From Pyrenopolyporus hunteri (taxonomy: Eukaryota > Ascomycota > Sordariomycetes > Xylariales > Hypoxylaceae): a stretch of DNA of 64,000 nucleotides. Of this stretch, positions 45,625-55,491 are shown piece by piece (within the stretch, counting starts at the first letter, position 1; the number at the start of each line of letters is the position of its first letter). Position numbers and translations under genes: made by a program. Under the pieces are notes generated by a model. It was not told the origin of the DNA, searched no databases, and was given only the letters and a program-made list of their open reading frames with translations. Location of the stretch: the NCBI GenBank assembly GCA_902806595.1, contig CADCXC010000010.1, forward strand, positions 2,046,001 through 2,110,000. The letters are read 5' to 3'.

Positions 45625-46491
45625 GTGGAATTCGAACTTCGCATTGATTGTCCAATTACGGTCCCAAACGAGGTAGTAATGGAACCTCGGAAAAACGGTA
45701 ACGTTCGGCTTCTATCTGCGCTTGTCGATTTCGATGACCGGGATGAAAGCGAATACCGATTTCTAGTTGATGGCAAAGACTTCAAGTACGTGACCGTTGA
45801 TCGAGGCATCTTACCAAAAGACACCCGAACGTTCGCGCCGCTACTGATACCGAGTTTACCTCTGTTCCCTGTCGGCGACTGGAATGAGGGTCATATCTCT
45901 AAGGATCAAGCCACTGGGCAACTTGTATTCTCTCGAAATGCGCATTGCGATTTTCCAGGAGTCAAAGATATATGGTGCCCTACACATATTGATTACTTAG
46001 AATTCGAAGATATCGACCGAGTGCGCCAGAACATCCGCAAGGTCATGCATCCCCTTTTTGATCAAATAATACTCATCAAGTTTGCCGAATTCCCCTGGCA
46101 GATACCATATCTTGAGAGCGAAACAACGGCCTACAGCTGGATCGAGGGCAAAGAAATTGGACCTAGATTTCTCGGCCACGTATTAGAAGCGGGTAGAGTT
46201 ATCGGGTTCGCCTTGGAGAACATCGAGGGAGCCCGAACGGCGGAGCCTAGAGATTTGGCTATCTGCCAGGACGCTCTGGCAAAACTGCATTCTCTAGATA
46301 TAAAGCACGGCGATATCAACAAACACAACTTTCTTGTGCGAGATGGAAAGGCGATCCTGGTTGATTTCGAGACGGCACAGCTGTGCGACGAAAAGAAGGA
46401 GCTGGAATTGGAATATCAGCAACTCGAACACATGTTAGCTGACCCGTCGCGTAGAGGCGGAGTAGGAATTCCTACGTTGACCCGTCCGTAG
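45625..46491 (+). CDS. protein-kinase-like (APH/RIO-type) fungal protein, start unresolved
   Basis: About 288 residues with no ATG at the beginning: the homologous region opens at a GTG (FELRIDCPITVPN) right after an in-frame TAA at 45616. The first ATG inside is at 45679 (MEPRKNGNVRLL). The family appears in many Pezizomycotina, sometimes mislabelled alpha-galactosidase A. It has NVRLLSALVDFDDRDESEYRFLVDGKDFKYVTVD, then a hydrophobic middle. The end holds kinase-like catalytic signs: IKHGDINKHNFLV (HGDxxxxN) and ILVDFETAQLC (DFE in place of DFG). It could be a small-molecule or protein kinase, or a pseudokinase. Either a 5' exon is unseen, or the gene starts at 45679, or the 5' end is lost. 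Confidence 0.65.
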   Translation: MEFELRIDCPITVPNEVVMEPRKNGNVRLLSALVDFDDRDESEYRFLVDGKDFKYVTVDRGILPKDTRTFAPLLIPSLPLFPVGDWNEGHISKDQATGQLVFSRNAHCDFPGVKDIWCPTHIDYLEFEDIDRVRQNIRKVMHPLFDQIILIKFAEFPWQIPYLESETTAYSWIEGKEIGPRFLGHVLEAGRVIGFALENIEGARTAEPRDLAICQDALAKLHSLDIKHGDINKHNFLVRDGKAILVDFETAQLCDEKKELELEYQQLEHMLADPSRRGGVGIPTLTRP

Positions 46492-47255
46492 CCACTATGA
46501 AAATCATTTTCTGGGGTTGAAGCAAAAGACCGTCAAATTCCTCGGGGTTGTATATTAGGAATCGTAACTTTATCTGGAGAAGGCAAGACGATGCTGCGTA
46601 TACCGTGCTTACACCGGCGCGAGGACGAGATAGTGGAACCAACGCTATACGCGGAGATGTTTTTAACACGGGTAGTTTGGGATCGGTCCCCGGTGTTCGA
46701 TAATAGTTCAAGGAAAGTAACAATACCTAGGTAGGGTTAATTAGGGTTTCTGGAACAATAGTTTCATCGTAGATCATTGAACTATATCTACCTACCTATA
46801 CTACATGAGTCAATATATACCTACTCACCATCATCAGTCTCGTTTCTACCAAGCAAGGGAACTCCTAATATACCTAGGTACCTGGTGTCTAAATTTATGC
46901 TATTTTATACTATTTTATACCAGGATAACTACCCCAAGTTATGCATGATAATTACCTAAGCGCTCTGTTACTAGGTAGGTAGGTACCTAGGTACCTATGT
47001 AAAGACCCTCAACCTCGGCATGTGGACGGGATACTACCGGGGTCCTTCCCCATGGGGGCAAGGCGCTATCCACATTACTTGTATATATTAATTCATACGA
47101 ATTGCCTGTACCTATACTCATCTCATCGGTTCTCTCAATATCTCTTTGTCTAACAGTGATAGAATTATATCTTTTATGAAACTTAGTTTGAGCCCGCTAA
47201 TACGACTTTACCCTCTTCTTCAATATCCGGCACCTCTGTAGAACGAATCGCGAAC
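46492..47255. other. intergenic with TAGGTACC tract
   Basis: No gene is supported. A direct repeat of CTATTTTATA occurs at about 46900-46920, and TAGGTAGGTACCTAGGTACC at about 46974-46997. The end holds the MDR reductase promoter. Confidence 0.5.
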
Positions 47256-48431
47256 ATGCGGGGCATCCAAGTGAGCCAATACGTCAAGGTGAGATGAGAC
47301 GGCTCAAGAATGAGTGAACCAAAAGGATAATTCACTCGGCTTTGATATATATCATCACTAACATGGCACTAGGGTCCGAAAGAGCTCAAAGTGAGCGACC
47401 TTCCGGATCCGACTCCTAAACCGGACCAGTACCTCATCGCGGTGCACGCCGCCGCCACCAACTTCTTCGACATCCTGCAGGCTCAGGGGAAGTACCAGAC
47501 CCAACCTCGTAAGTTGCGCCGCCACGGGGGATCTCTTATAATCCTACATCCCACATCCCACATCTAACCCCCTCTCAAAGCATTCCCCTGGATCGCCGGG
47601 TACGAATTCGCCGGCGTCGTCCTCGCCACGCCATCCGCCTCCCCCAAATCATCCCCGCCGCGCTTCCCCGTGGGCAGCCGCGTGTTCGGCGCCGCGCAAG
47701 GCGCCTACGCGACGCGCGTGTGCGCCGCCGAGCAGGAGCTGCTGCCCGTGCCGCCGGGCTGGTCGTTCGCCGACGCGGCGGGCCTCTTCGTGACGGCGCC
47801 GACGAGCTACGCGGCGCTCGTGCACCGCGCCGGCGTGCGCGCCGGCGACTGGGTGCTGGTGCACGCGGCGGCCGGCGGCGTCGGCCTCGCCGCCGTGCAA
47901 GTGGCCAAGGCCCTGGGCGCGACGGTCGTCGCGACGGCCGGGTCCCCGCGCAAGCTCGAGGTGGCGCGGGGCTTCGGCGCCGACCACGTCGTGGACTACC
48001 GCGACAAGGGGTGGCCGGAGCGCGTGCGGGCGCTGACGCCGAAGGGGCGGGGCGTGGACGTGGTGTACGACCCGGTGGGCGTGGTGGACCTGAGCACCAA
48101 GTGCGTCGCGTGGAACGGGCGGATCCTTGTGGTGGGGTTCGCGGCGGGCAAGATCGAGAAGGTGGCGATGAACAAGGTGCTGCTGAAGAACATCAGCCTC
48201 GTCGGCATACATTGGGGCGCGTGGATGAAGTTCCAGAGGGAGTCGATCCCGGAGGTGTGGGCGGGCATTGGCAGGCTGATCGAGCAGGGCAAGTTTAGGG
48301 GCACGGTGTTCACGGATAGGGAGTTCGTAGGCTTGGAGAGCGTCCCGGATGCGTTGGTCGCGTTGGGAGGGAGGGAGACGTGGGGGAAGGTTGTGGTGAA
48401 GATACCGCAGGAGGGGGAGAGTAAGCTATGA
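47256..48431 (+). CDS. MDR-family NAD(P)H:quinone oxidoreductase-like protein
   Basis: Predicted protein of 339 residues, exons 47256-47288, 47373-47508 and 47581-48431. The N-terminal GroES-like fold runs through QYLIAVHAAATNFFDILQAQGKYQ and WIAGYEFAGVV. The Rossmann fold has the cofactor motif HAAAGGVGLAAVQVAKALGATVVATA, then DHVVDYRDKGW and VVYDPVGVVDLSTKCVAWNGRILVVGF. There are no zinc-binding cysteines of the alcohol dehydrogenase type, so it belongs to the zeta-crystallin/quinone reductase branch. It likely reduces quinones or enones with NADPH. Exon 3 is strikingly GC-rich compared with its flanks. It converges with the metallo-beta-lactamase gene, 278 bp apart. Confidence 0.9.
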
Positions 48432-48709
48432 ATTGTAGAATTAGATAGGTTTAGTATTTGGGCTGGTGGTTGTTCTTTGGCGTATTGTATTTCTACCACG
48501 CGGCAACATCGTATCTTGACGGATTGGCTGTAGTATATTAAACACTAGGAACATGTATTGCTTGATTTCATTCGTGATCACTCGACACCATAGACCTACC
48601 GTAATCCCCCCGGTCATCAACTATTGCATGTATGTGAATTATTACAATCTCATAAGATAATTCATTCCCAGTTACTTTTCTTCATTTACCTTGCTCAGTC
48701 AGATACCTC

Positions 48710-49660
48710 CTAACTCACCTTTTCCTCCAAAAACGCATGGTCGCCGTAGCCCATATACTTGATCTGGATCTGCATACTCTCCAGCACCCTTCGCTTCATC
48801 TCCGGTACCGTCTTAACGATATCAGTCTTTAGGAACGCCCCGTGCGTGGAGCTGAAGTCGTATTTCTTAAGGACGGCCCACATTCTCTGAAGCTCGTCGG
48901 GAGCCAAGGGAATCATGTTCGGAATGCTCCACATGAACGAATAGCTATTCATACCCGTGGGCCGGGCTCGGGAAGCGCCCACGGCATCGGTGTCCCAGCT
49001 GCCTAGGCCCGAGGGCGTGGTGACTAGCGTGTCGGCGATGAGGAGGCGTCCCTCGTACAGCGTCACGAAGGAGCCTGGGAAATGGCCGCCGAGCTTGAGA
49101 ACCTTAACCCCGGACGAGATACCGTCGATATGCAGGTCGAGCTCCCTCTCCTCCACGAAGATTTGATGCGACGAGCTCTGCGTCGTCCACTGCTTGTCCT
49201 CGGCGGCCAGGTAGACCGGACAGTTGAAGGCGCGGCCCCACTCTACGTGTGTGGTGTAGTAGTGGGGATGAGAGATGACAATGGCTTTGAGGCCGCCTAA
49301 GTCTTTGATTCCGTCGACGGTCTCATTGTCGATGAGAGTAATGCAGTCCCAGAGCACGTTCCCCCTCGGGGTTTTGATGAGGATGGCCCGTTGTCCTATG
49401 CCCACCTTCGGCTCGGTATGGATGGATGTGAACCTGCTATCGCTGTCGAACGGCGTCCATATGTTTTTGGCAGTTGAACGAATATCGTCGAGGGTGGTGA
49501 AAGCTTGCCCGGTCGGTGGCGTAAACTGTCGGGGATCATCGCAAATGAAACACGTCTTCACTTCTTGCCTGTCTGCCGTGGGAAATTGTGTTCCGCACGC
49601 AGTGCAGACGAGCCATGATCCCGTTCTCTGAGGGTCGTATGTAGGTTCACCGGCTGCCAT
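48710..49660 (-). CDS. metallo-beta-lactamase-fold protein with N-terminal zinc ribbon-like motif
   Basis: A single-exon protein of 316 residues on the minus strand. The N-terminus has CTACGTQFPTADRQEVKTCFIC, a CxxC...CxxC pair that could bind zinc. A metallo-beta-lactamase fold follows with ILIKTPRGNVLWDCITLID. The usual HxHxDH is SHPHYYTTH; GGHFPGSF supplies the next His and LLIADTLVTTPSG the bridging Asp. Such proteins are fungal and of unknown substrate, perhaps esters or thioesters. The C-terminus is helical (MWAVLKKYDFSSTHGAFL, KRRVLESMQIQIKYM). ATG at 49660 begins MAAGEPTYDP; no signal peptide. The MDR and amidase genes beside it point away, so no shared regulation is visible. Confidence 0.85.
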   Translation of the reverse strand: MAAGEPTYDPQRTGSWLVCTACGTQFPTADRQEVKTCFICDDPRQFTPPTGQAFTTLDDIRSTAKNIWTPFDSDSRFTSIHTEPKVGIGQRAILIKTPRGNVLWDCITLIDNETVDGIKDLGGLKAIVISHPHYYTTHVEWGRAFNCPVYLAAEDKQWTTQSSSHQIFVEERELDLHIDGISSGVKVLKLGGHFPGSFVTLYEGRLLIADTLVTTPSGLGSWDTDAVGASRARPTGMNSYSFMWSIPNMIPLAPDELQRMWAVLKKYDFSSTHGAFLKTDIVKTVPEMKRRVLESMQIQIKYMGYGDHAFLEEKVS

Positions 49661-50592
49661 GACATTCGGATCTAACTTCGGTTCCCGTTGTGCTGTTGAT
49701 TATAGCGTCTTCCAGCTACCTCATCAGACACGCTTAGAAACGACTTCGGATTTCGGATTTCGAATCTCGTTTTCTCGTCTTTTATGCTCTCGGGTTTGGT
49801 CTAGAGTTTTACACTCCAATACGTATTCCGAATTAGGTTACTCATGATATATTTTGCAGATGAGAGCTTAGTCAACCACTGGTCTCGTGAAGGCAAACTC
49901 CCCTAAACCACCTAGCGAATTCTATTAACTCGAGCGGCTTTACGGACGCCCGATAGCGAGTCCGTAGCGGGGCCATCTTCTGTAGATAATGGCCTGAGAT
50001 GCTCTGCGGGGTGCATTAGTGAGGGGAGGGTGGAGAGGTGAGGGGAACGGATAGCGGCCTATAATACCACCTGAGTACCAGAGATAAGGGGCTACTAAGC
50101 TTCCGTTTATGTTACACGCATACAAATATCAAACACGAAACGTGGTTACTAGTGGTAGGCTACTTACATACCTTGACCTAGACTGGTACATGTAGGCACT
50201 ATCAATTTATACCGGAGTCGTACCTGCTAGCCTATGCCTACCTAAGTACTGGTCAAGCGAAGACTGAGACCCCATTCCGTGTGCGGAAGCTATAACCGGT
50301 TATCAACGGCCGGTGAAGAAGGTGAGCTGCAGTAGAAATGCGGGGGCGGGGGCTCTCATTCCTTCCGGGCGTTATAAGAGGGCAGGATTAGCTGAGCTTA
50401 TCGTCTTTTACGCCGTCACCTGCATTCCAGATCCATTGGGCCCTGCAAGTCCTGTACATAATAATAACTCATTCCCGGCCTGGTGCTTGTTTCTCTTATT
50501 TCCATTCTATTTATATAAATACGTGGTTTTCGTCTTTTTGACGTCACAATCGGACTCGGCACCAAGTCTAACTCCCGGGCTCAACTAACAAA
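49661..50592. other. intergenic, divergent promoter region
   Basis: Lies between the starts of the metallo-beta-lactamase-fold gene and the amidase gene. No motif or gene is recognised; open frames are short. Confidence 0.5.
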
Positions 50593-52453
50593 ATGGTCTT
50601 CTTCCTCGACTACATCCAACACAAACGAGACTGGTGAGTATCTCCTTTCCCACCATTCCCACCAACCTCCCAATTACAAGATAGCCGAACTCGGCTACAT
50701 GAGAAGAAAAAGAAAGAAAAAAAAAGTTAAGAGAGCTCTTTCTTACAAGGAGAATAGCAAGTTTAAGCAGGATGAGCGCGCTGAGAGAATTCGGGCTTTG
50801 ACCCAATATCGTGGTCCGATTACTGCCCTAGACAAGGATATCATTAATAAGCCAATTCAGGAACTGGTTGAAGATGTGCAAAAGGGGGAAATCGAGCCTA
50901 TCGACCTCCTTCACACCTATGGCAAGATTGCGCTCAAGGCACATGACAAGACAAATTGTCTAACAGAGATTATGATCTCTGCTGCCGAAGGATGGATTAC
51001 GGATGGTTCTATCAACCTGAAAGGGCCCCTTGCTGGAATTCCGGTGAGCCTGAAAGACACCATCAACGTTGGAGGATTTGACTCGACCGTTGGATACAGT
51101 AGCTTCGTTGGTAACAAGCAACCACAAGACGGAGCTACTGTTCGATTATTGAAAGATGCTGGCGCCGTCCCCTACGTCAAAACTAACCTACCCATCACAT
51201 TGCTCAGCTTCGAGTCTACGAACGATGTCTGGGGGCGGTGTACCAACCCGCACAACAGCAAGTATTCTCCCGGGGGCTCGACTGGCGGAGAGGCCGCCCT
51301 ACTAGCGCTGGGCGGGAGGATTGGAATCGGAAGCGATGTGGCCGGCAGCGTTCGGGCTCCTGCACATTTCTCCGGCATCTACAGTCTCCGATGTTCGACG
51401 GGACGGTGGCCGAAAGCGGGCTTCGCGACGAGCATGCCCGGGCAGGAAGGTGTTCCGAGCGTGTACAGCCCCATGGCTAGGACGCTAAATGACTTGACGT
51501 ATTTCACTCGCGCAATAGTTGGTATGCAGCCGTGGAAATACGATCACACCGTTCACCCCATACCTTGGAGGACCGATATCGAGGAGGAATATGCGACTAA
51601 GAGCAAGTTTCGTGTCGGCGTTATGAGGACGGACGGCGTGGTCGATGCGAGTCCCGCATGTTTACGAGCCCTGCAACAGGTCGAGGACGCGTTGAAGCAG
51701 GCGGGCCACGAAATAGTCGAGATCGACCCCCCGTCACCTGCCGAAGCCCTCGAGATTGGCGCACTTCTGCTTAACGCCGATGGTTGTAAGATGTTTAAAT
51801 CCTTTTTCAGATTCGGAGAGTGGAATGACCCGGGCGCTCACCAGATGGATTGGCTCATGCGGCTTCCCCGGCCATTCAAATTCCTCTACTACCTGTGGGT
51901 CAAGTATATCCGAAGGGACAATCTCTGGGCGAGCCTTGTGAAAGAATGGCATGAGAAGACCGCATTCGAGCAGTGGAAGTTGGTCGCCAGGCGCGAGGCC
52001 TACAGGGGCAAGTGGTTTGAATGGTGGAACAACGCGAACCTCGACTTCATAATAACGCCTCCTAACGCGACGCCGGCCGTACCCCACGACGGAATGAAGG
52101 AGGCCGTCAGCAGTTGCGGCTATACGTTCCTATTCAACATTGTAAGTGAAACCTCGGATTTATTGTTGTTTTCATGATGCTAAGTGATATAGATCGACTA
52201 TACCTGCGGCGTTATCCCGGTGACGCACGTTGACAAGGCTCTCGACAAGCTTCCCCCTACTTTCAACATCAAAAAGCTGAACGGGGTTGCGCAAGGAGCG
52301 TACAAGCTGTATGATGCCGAAGCAATGCACGGATTGCCGGTCGGAGTCCAAATCGTTGGGCGGAGGTTAGAAGAGGAGAAGGTCCTCGCCGTTATGAAGA
52401 GGGTTGAGGACGCCCTCGGCGACGATAAGTATCAGTTGCTTGATATAGATTGA
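50593..52453 (+). CDS. amidase (acetamidase-like, amidase signature family)
   Basis: Predicted protein of 561 residues, exons 50593-50633, 50758-52141 and 52193-52453. Exon 1 gives MVFFLDYIQHKRDC with the codon split TG|C; the acceptor AATAG at 50757 is the one that avoids a stop and yields RDCKFKQDERAERIRAL, typical of fungal acetamidases. The catalytic Ser-cisSer-Lys triad is visible: K113 in IPVSLKDTIN, S188 in SPGGSTGGEA, and nucleophile S211 in GSDVAGSVR. The C-terminus is LPVGVQIVGRRLEEEKVL. Known relatives hydrolyse acetamide or similar small amides and let the fungus use them as nitrogen sources. The substrate of this copy is not visible. Confidence 0.93.
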
Positions 52454-52895
52454 ATGTCGGCTCCGGAGTGAGAGCGTCCCATCCCGTAGAATCGATGATA
52501 TCGCAAGATACCCCTGTCCGCTGCGGTTCTAGCGATGAGCTTCATAGTTAGAAAGACTTGTCTGGTAGTATTATAACGTAAACCGATTTCTGTTTGTTAG
52601 CAGAGCTTCCGTGGAGCCGTAACTACGGGATCCCTTAACGTATCGCAGGTGGTGCACTGCTAGGGGTTAGGCCGGGCTCCGATCTCGGGCCACTGCCCGC
52701 TTGGAACGGGCCCGGTCCGAGACTTATATAAATCTACCTGGGTACTTATAGGTAGTACTAAGTCGCTTGTAAGTCAGTTAAGGATTTCTAAACATAGGTA
52801 TCCTATCCAACTCTGAATAAAGGGATAGATCTTATATTCTTACCTCGGTAACTTCTACTACCTACATACACCTCAACGACCATATAATCTTGAGA
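52454..52895. other. intergenic, nothing recognised
   Basis: Short gap between amidase and methyltransferase genes on the same strand. A GC-rich dyad around CCGGGCTCCGATCTCGG / GGCCCGGTCCGAGAC is at about 52670-52720. Confidence 0.5.
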
Positions 52896-54004
52896 ATGGC
52901 GGAAAAGAATGATCACTGGTCTTCGGAGGTGGGTCAAGCGCGAATCTACATCCTCTACGGGAAATCCACCTAACTCAGGTGTATGTTCGGCACGTACATG
53001 TCCTAACACGAATACAAAATCCAAGGCATACCAACACTCGGCCTCCTTCGTGCCGAAGCTCGCCACCAAGATCATACAATGGCTCGACCCGCAGAAGGAC
53101 GATGTGATCTTGGATATCGGCTGCGGTGGTAAGTCGTCTTTCGCTTTATATGTACTGTAGACGTTTCATCTGCTGGTTAGTTGGCCAATATTCTAACTGC
53201 GTCCGTCACGCCCTAGACGGCATACTCAATCTGCAGATCCAGGAGATCCTCGCTCAAGGCAGTGGCAGCATCCATGGCGTAGACTCCTCGCCGGCGATGA
53301 TCGAAGCGGCGACGCAGGCAGCTCAGAAAGCAGGTGCTTCGAAATGCACATTCGAAGGTAAGAGAGTGCCTATACCTACTTATCACCGTACGGCGCCTTG
53401 CCGGTCGGAAACTAACACCTCCGCCACCAAACCAGTCGTCGACGCCCTCGAGCTATCACAAGCAGCACACCTACAGCGGGGCCACTTCACCAAGCTCTTC
53501 TCGAACGCAGCCCTGCACTGGGTCCTCGGGTCCTGCAAGGCCTCCCCGGAACGCCAAGAGGCCTTCTTCCGCGCGGCGCGGGAAGCCGTGGCGCCAGGCG
53601 GCGTCTTCGCCTTCGAGATGGGCGGCCTAGGCAACGTGGGGGAGATCCGGGCGGCGCTGCTGGCGGCCGTGGGACGGCGCGCCGGGCTGGAGGAGGCCGT
53701 GCGCCGCGACCCCTGGTTCTTCCCCGACGAGGCCTGGGCGACGGACGTGCTGGAGAGGCGCGTGGGCGGGTGGAGGGTCGAGAGGGCCGAGCGCGAGTAC
53801 CGCCCCACGAGGGCGGACGAGGGCGGCGTCGAGGGCTGGGTGAGGTTGTTCGGCGCGCTGTTCTTCGAGGCGGTGCCGGAGGGGAGGGAGAGGGAGGAGT
53901 GCGTTAGGGAGGTTGTGGATCTGCTCGAGGTTGTGTGCAGGAATCCGAGCGGCGGGTTTCATTTGGGGTATGTGAGGTTGAGGGTCCTGGCGAGGAGGCT
54001 GTGA
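52896..54004 (+). CDS. class I SAM-dependent methyltransferase
   Basis: Predicted protein of 281 residues in four exons: 52896-52928, 53026-53128, 53217-53357 and 53436-54004. It opens MAEKNDHWSSEAYQHSASFVPKLA. The SAM-binding glycine motif is VILDIGCGDGIL (motif I), followed by IHGVDSSPAMIEAA (motif II) and HFTKLFSNAALHWVL (motif post-I/III); the end has GGVFAFEMGGLGNVGE. This matches trans-aconitate methyltransferase-like or ubiquinone-type fold proteins of fungi. All four joins are exact. The last exon is strongly GC-rich. The substrate is unknown. Confidence 0.9.
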
Positions 54005-54734
54005 TTAGGGGAAGGATGACCTTCCGTCTCGTTGTTTAGGTAAATGCTATAGGTATTTGCTATAGAAGTAGAGCCAAAGGCGAATAGATCTCAGATGAGC
54101 CTGAATAATCTCACGACCTGAAGTTGTCCACGTCGCCATATTGGTAGCGAATGCGGAAGAATTTGAAGTAAATGGCTCGTGGCCTGAGGTGAGTGGCTTT
54201 GTTGTGTCTCCTAATTTAGTTGTGTTACCGGTTACCTTTCACTACGTGAATATGTCTTCGAGATGGGTATTTAGCCCCTATTCGAAGGATCAGCTCGATA
54301 CTATCAAAAAGGACGGTTTGGTCGGTGACGTGTAATAAGAGCAGCCGTAATTTATAACATTAAGATTATAAAACACCAACCTTCGACTATCTCACGTTGA
54401 GTCGAGTTGAGTTAAGAATGGTAAACGGAAAAGGACGATAAATAAGGGAACTTGATACCGAGGTCTTGCATATATCCCAGATTCTGATATTATTATACAC
54501 GAGCTGAAGACTCGGTAATTAGGTACCTGATGTCATGCCACCGCCTTGTCTCACATGCTCTCTCTTCTCTCGCTCCATTTCGGCTCTTCCCCATCTCAAG
54601 TCCTCAGTTTGCCAAGAATAGTAAAACCGTCGCGTAGAATCCATATTCTCAAGGACACCTGCTATATACCTACCTACCTAGGTAGGCACCCACACCAAAC
54701 CGCGCGAGCCTCACCGTAACACTCATCCTCCACA
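54005..54734. other. intergenic with TAGGTAGG tract
   Basis: No gene is supported. CCTACCTACCTAGGTAGG lies at about 54667-54684, some 55 bp before the DUF1772 start. Confidence 0.5.
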
Positions 54735-55214
54735 ATGCCGCCAACCCCGCCACCCTCGCCCGCCCTCCGCATCCTCCAAGCAACCAGCATAACCCTCCTC
54801 AGCACCAGCGCGGGTCTCAACGCAGGGCTATCCTTCTTCCTGATCCCGCGGATCATGGAGTCGCCCACGCACCTGCTCATCCGGCAGTTCGTGCGGGCCG
54901 CGGCCTCCGCGCACCGCGTGCTCCCCGCGCCGCTGGCCGTGCTCCCGGGCCTGCTGCACGCGTACCTGGCGTACGCGATCCCCGGCCGCGCGCGCGCGTA
55001 CGCGCTCGCCGCCGCCCTGAGCCTCTCCGCGCTCCCGTGGTCCCGCGCCGCCATGGCCCCGCTCGATCGCAAGATGCACGAGCGCATCGAGAACCCCGAT
55101 GCCGGGCCCGAGTCCGCGCACCAGATCGCGGATTCGTGGGCCACGCGCAATTTGTACAGGTCGGGCGCGGCGCTTGTGGCGGGGTTGATTGGGCTGTATG
55201 CTGCGCTGGCTTGA
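54735..55214 (+). CDS. DUF1772 (anthrone-oxygenase-like) membrane protein
   Basis: A single-exon protein of 159 residues with about four hydrophobic helices (LQATSITLLSTSAGLNAGLSFFL, then APLAVLPGLLHAYLAYAI, then RAYALAAALSLSALPW, then SGAALVAGLIGLYAALA). After helix three there is WSRAAMAPLDRKMHERIEN and HQIADSWATRNLYR, conserved in DUF1772. The family includes cofactor-free anthrone oxygenases of polyketide pathways (such as HypC) but also many uncharacterised members. The coding sequence is GC-rich and depleted of introns. Start ATG at 54735 has a CACA context. Confidence 0.85.
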   Translation: MPPTPPPSPALRILQATSITLLSTSAGLNAGLSFFLIPRIMESPTHLLIRQFVRAAASAHRVLPAPLAVLPGLLHAYLAYAIPGRARAYALAAALSLSALPWSRAAMAPLDRKMHERIENPDAGPESAHQIADSWATRNLYRSGAALVAGLIGLYAALA

Positions 55215-55491
55215 GGGGGGCGGTACCTATTTCTCGTATTTATGATTCCGGCTGTTTTGTGTAACATTTGGCGTTTGACTTAAGAATGGAAATCATTGGT
55301 TACGGGGAATGTAAGGCGAGATTTTGACTTTAGGGACCGGACGGAGTATTACCTACTGGGGGGTGGTATGAGGCGGATAGGGGCATAATGCCAAGGGACG
55401 GCCAATACCGATACAACAGGCGCAAGGGGATTATTATATTTCTCATAGTATATGTGCTATGCGATGGACTTTACACTGCAAGCTCCTATTA

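Noticed and set aside
47649..48298. Long frames on both strands over the MDR reductase
   Set aside because: Caused by very high GC in third positions; only the frame with the cofactor motif is real.
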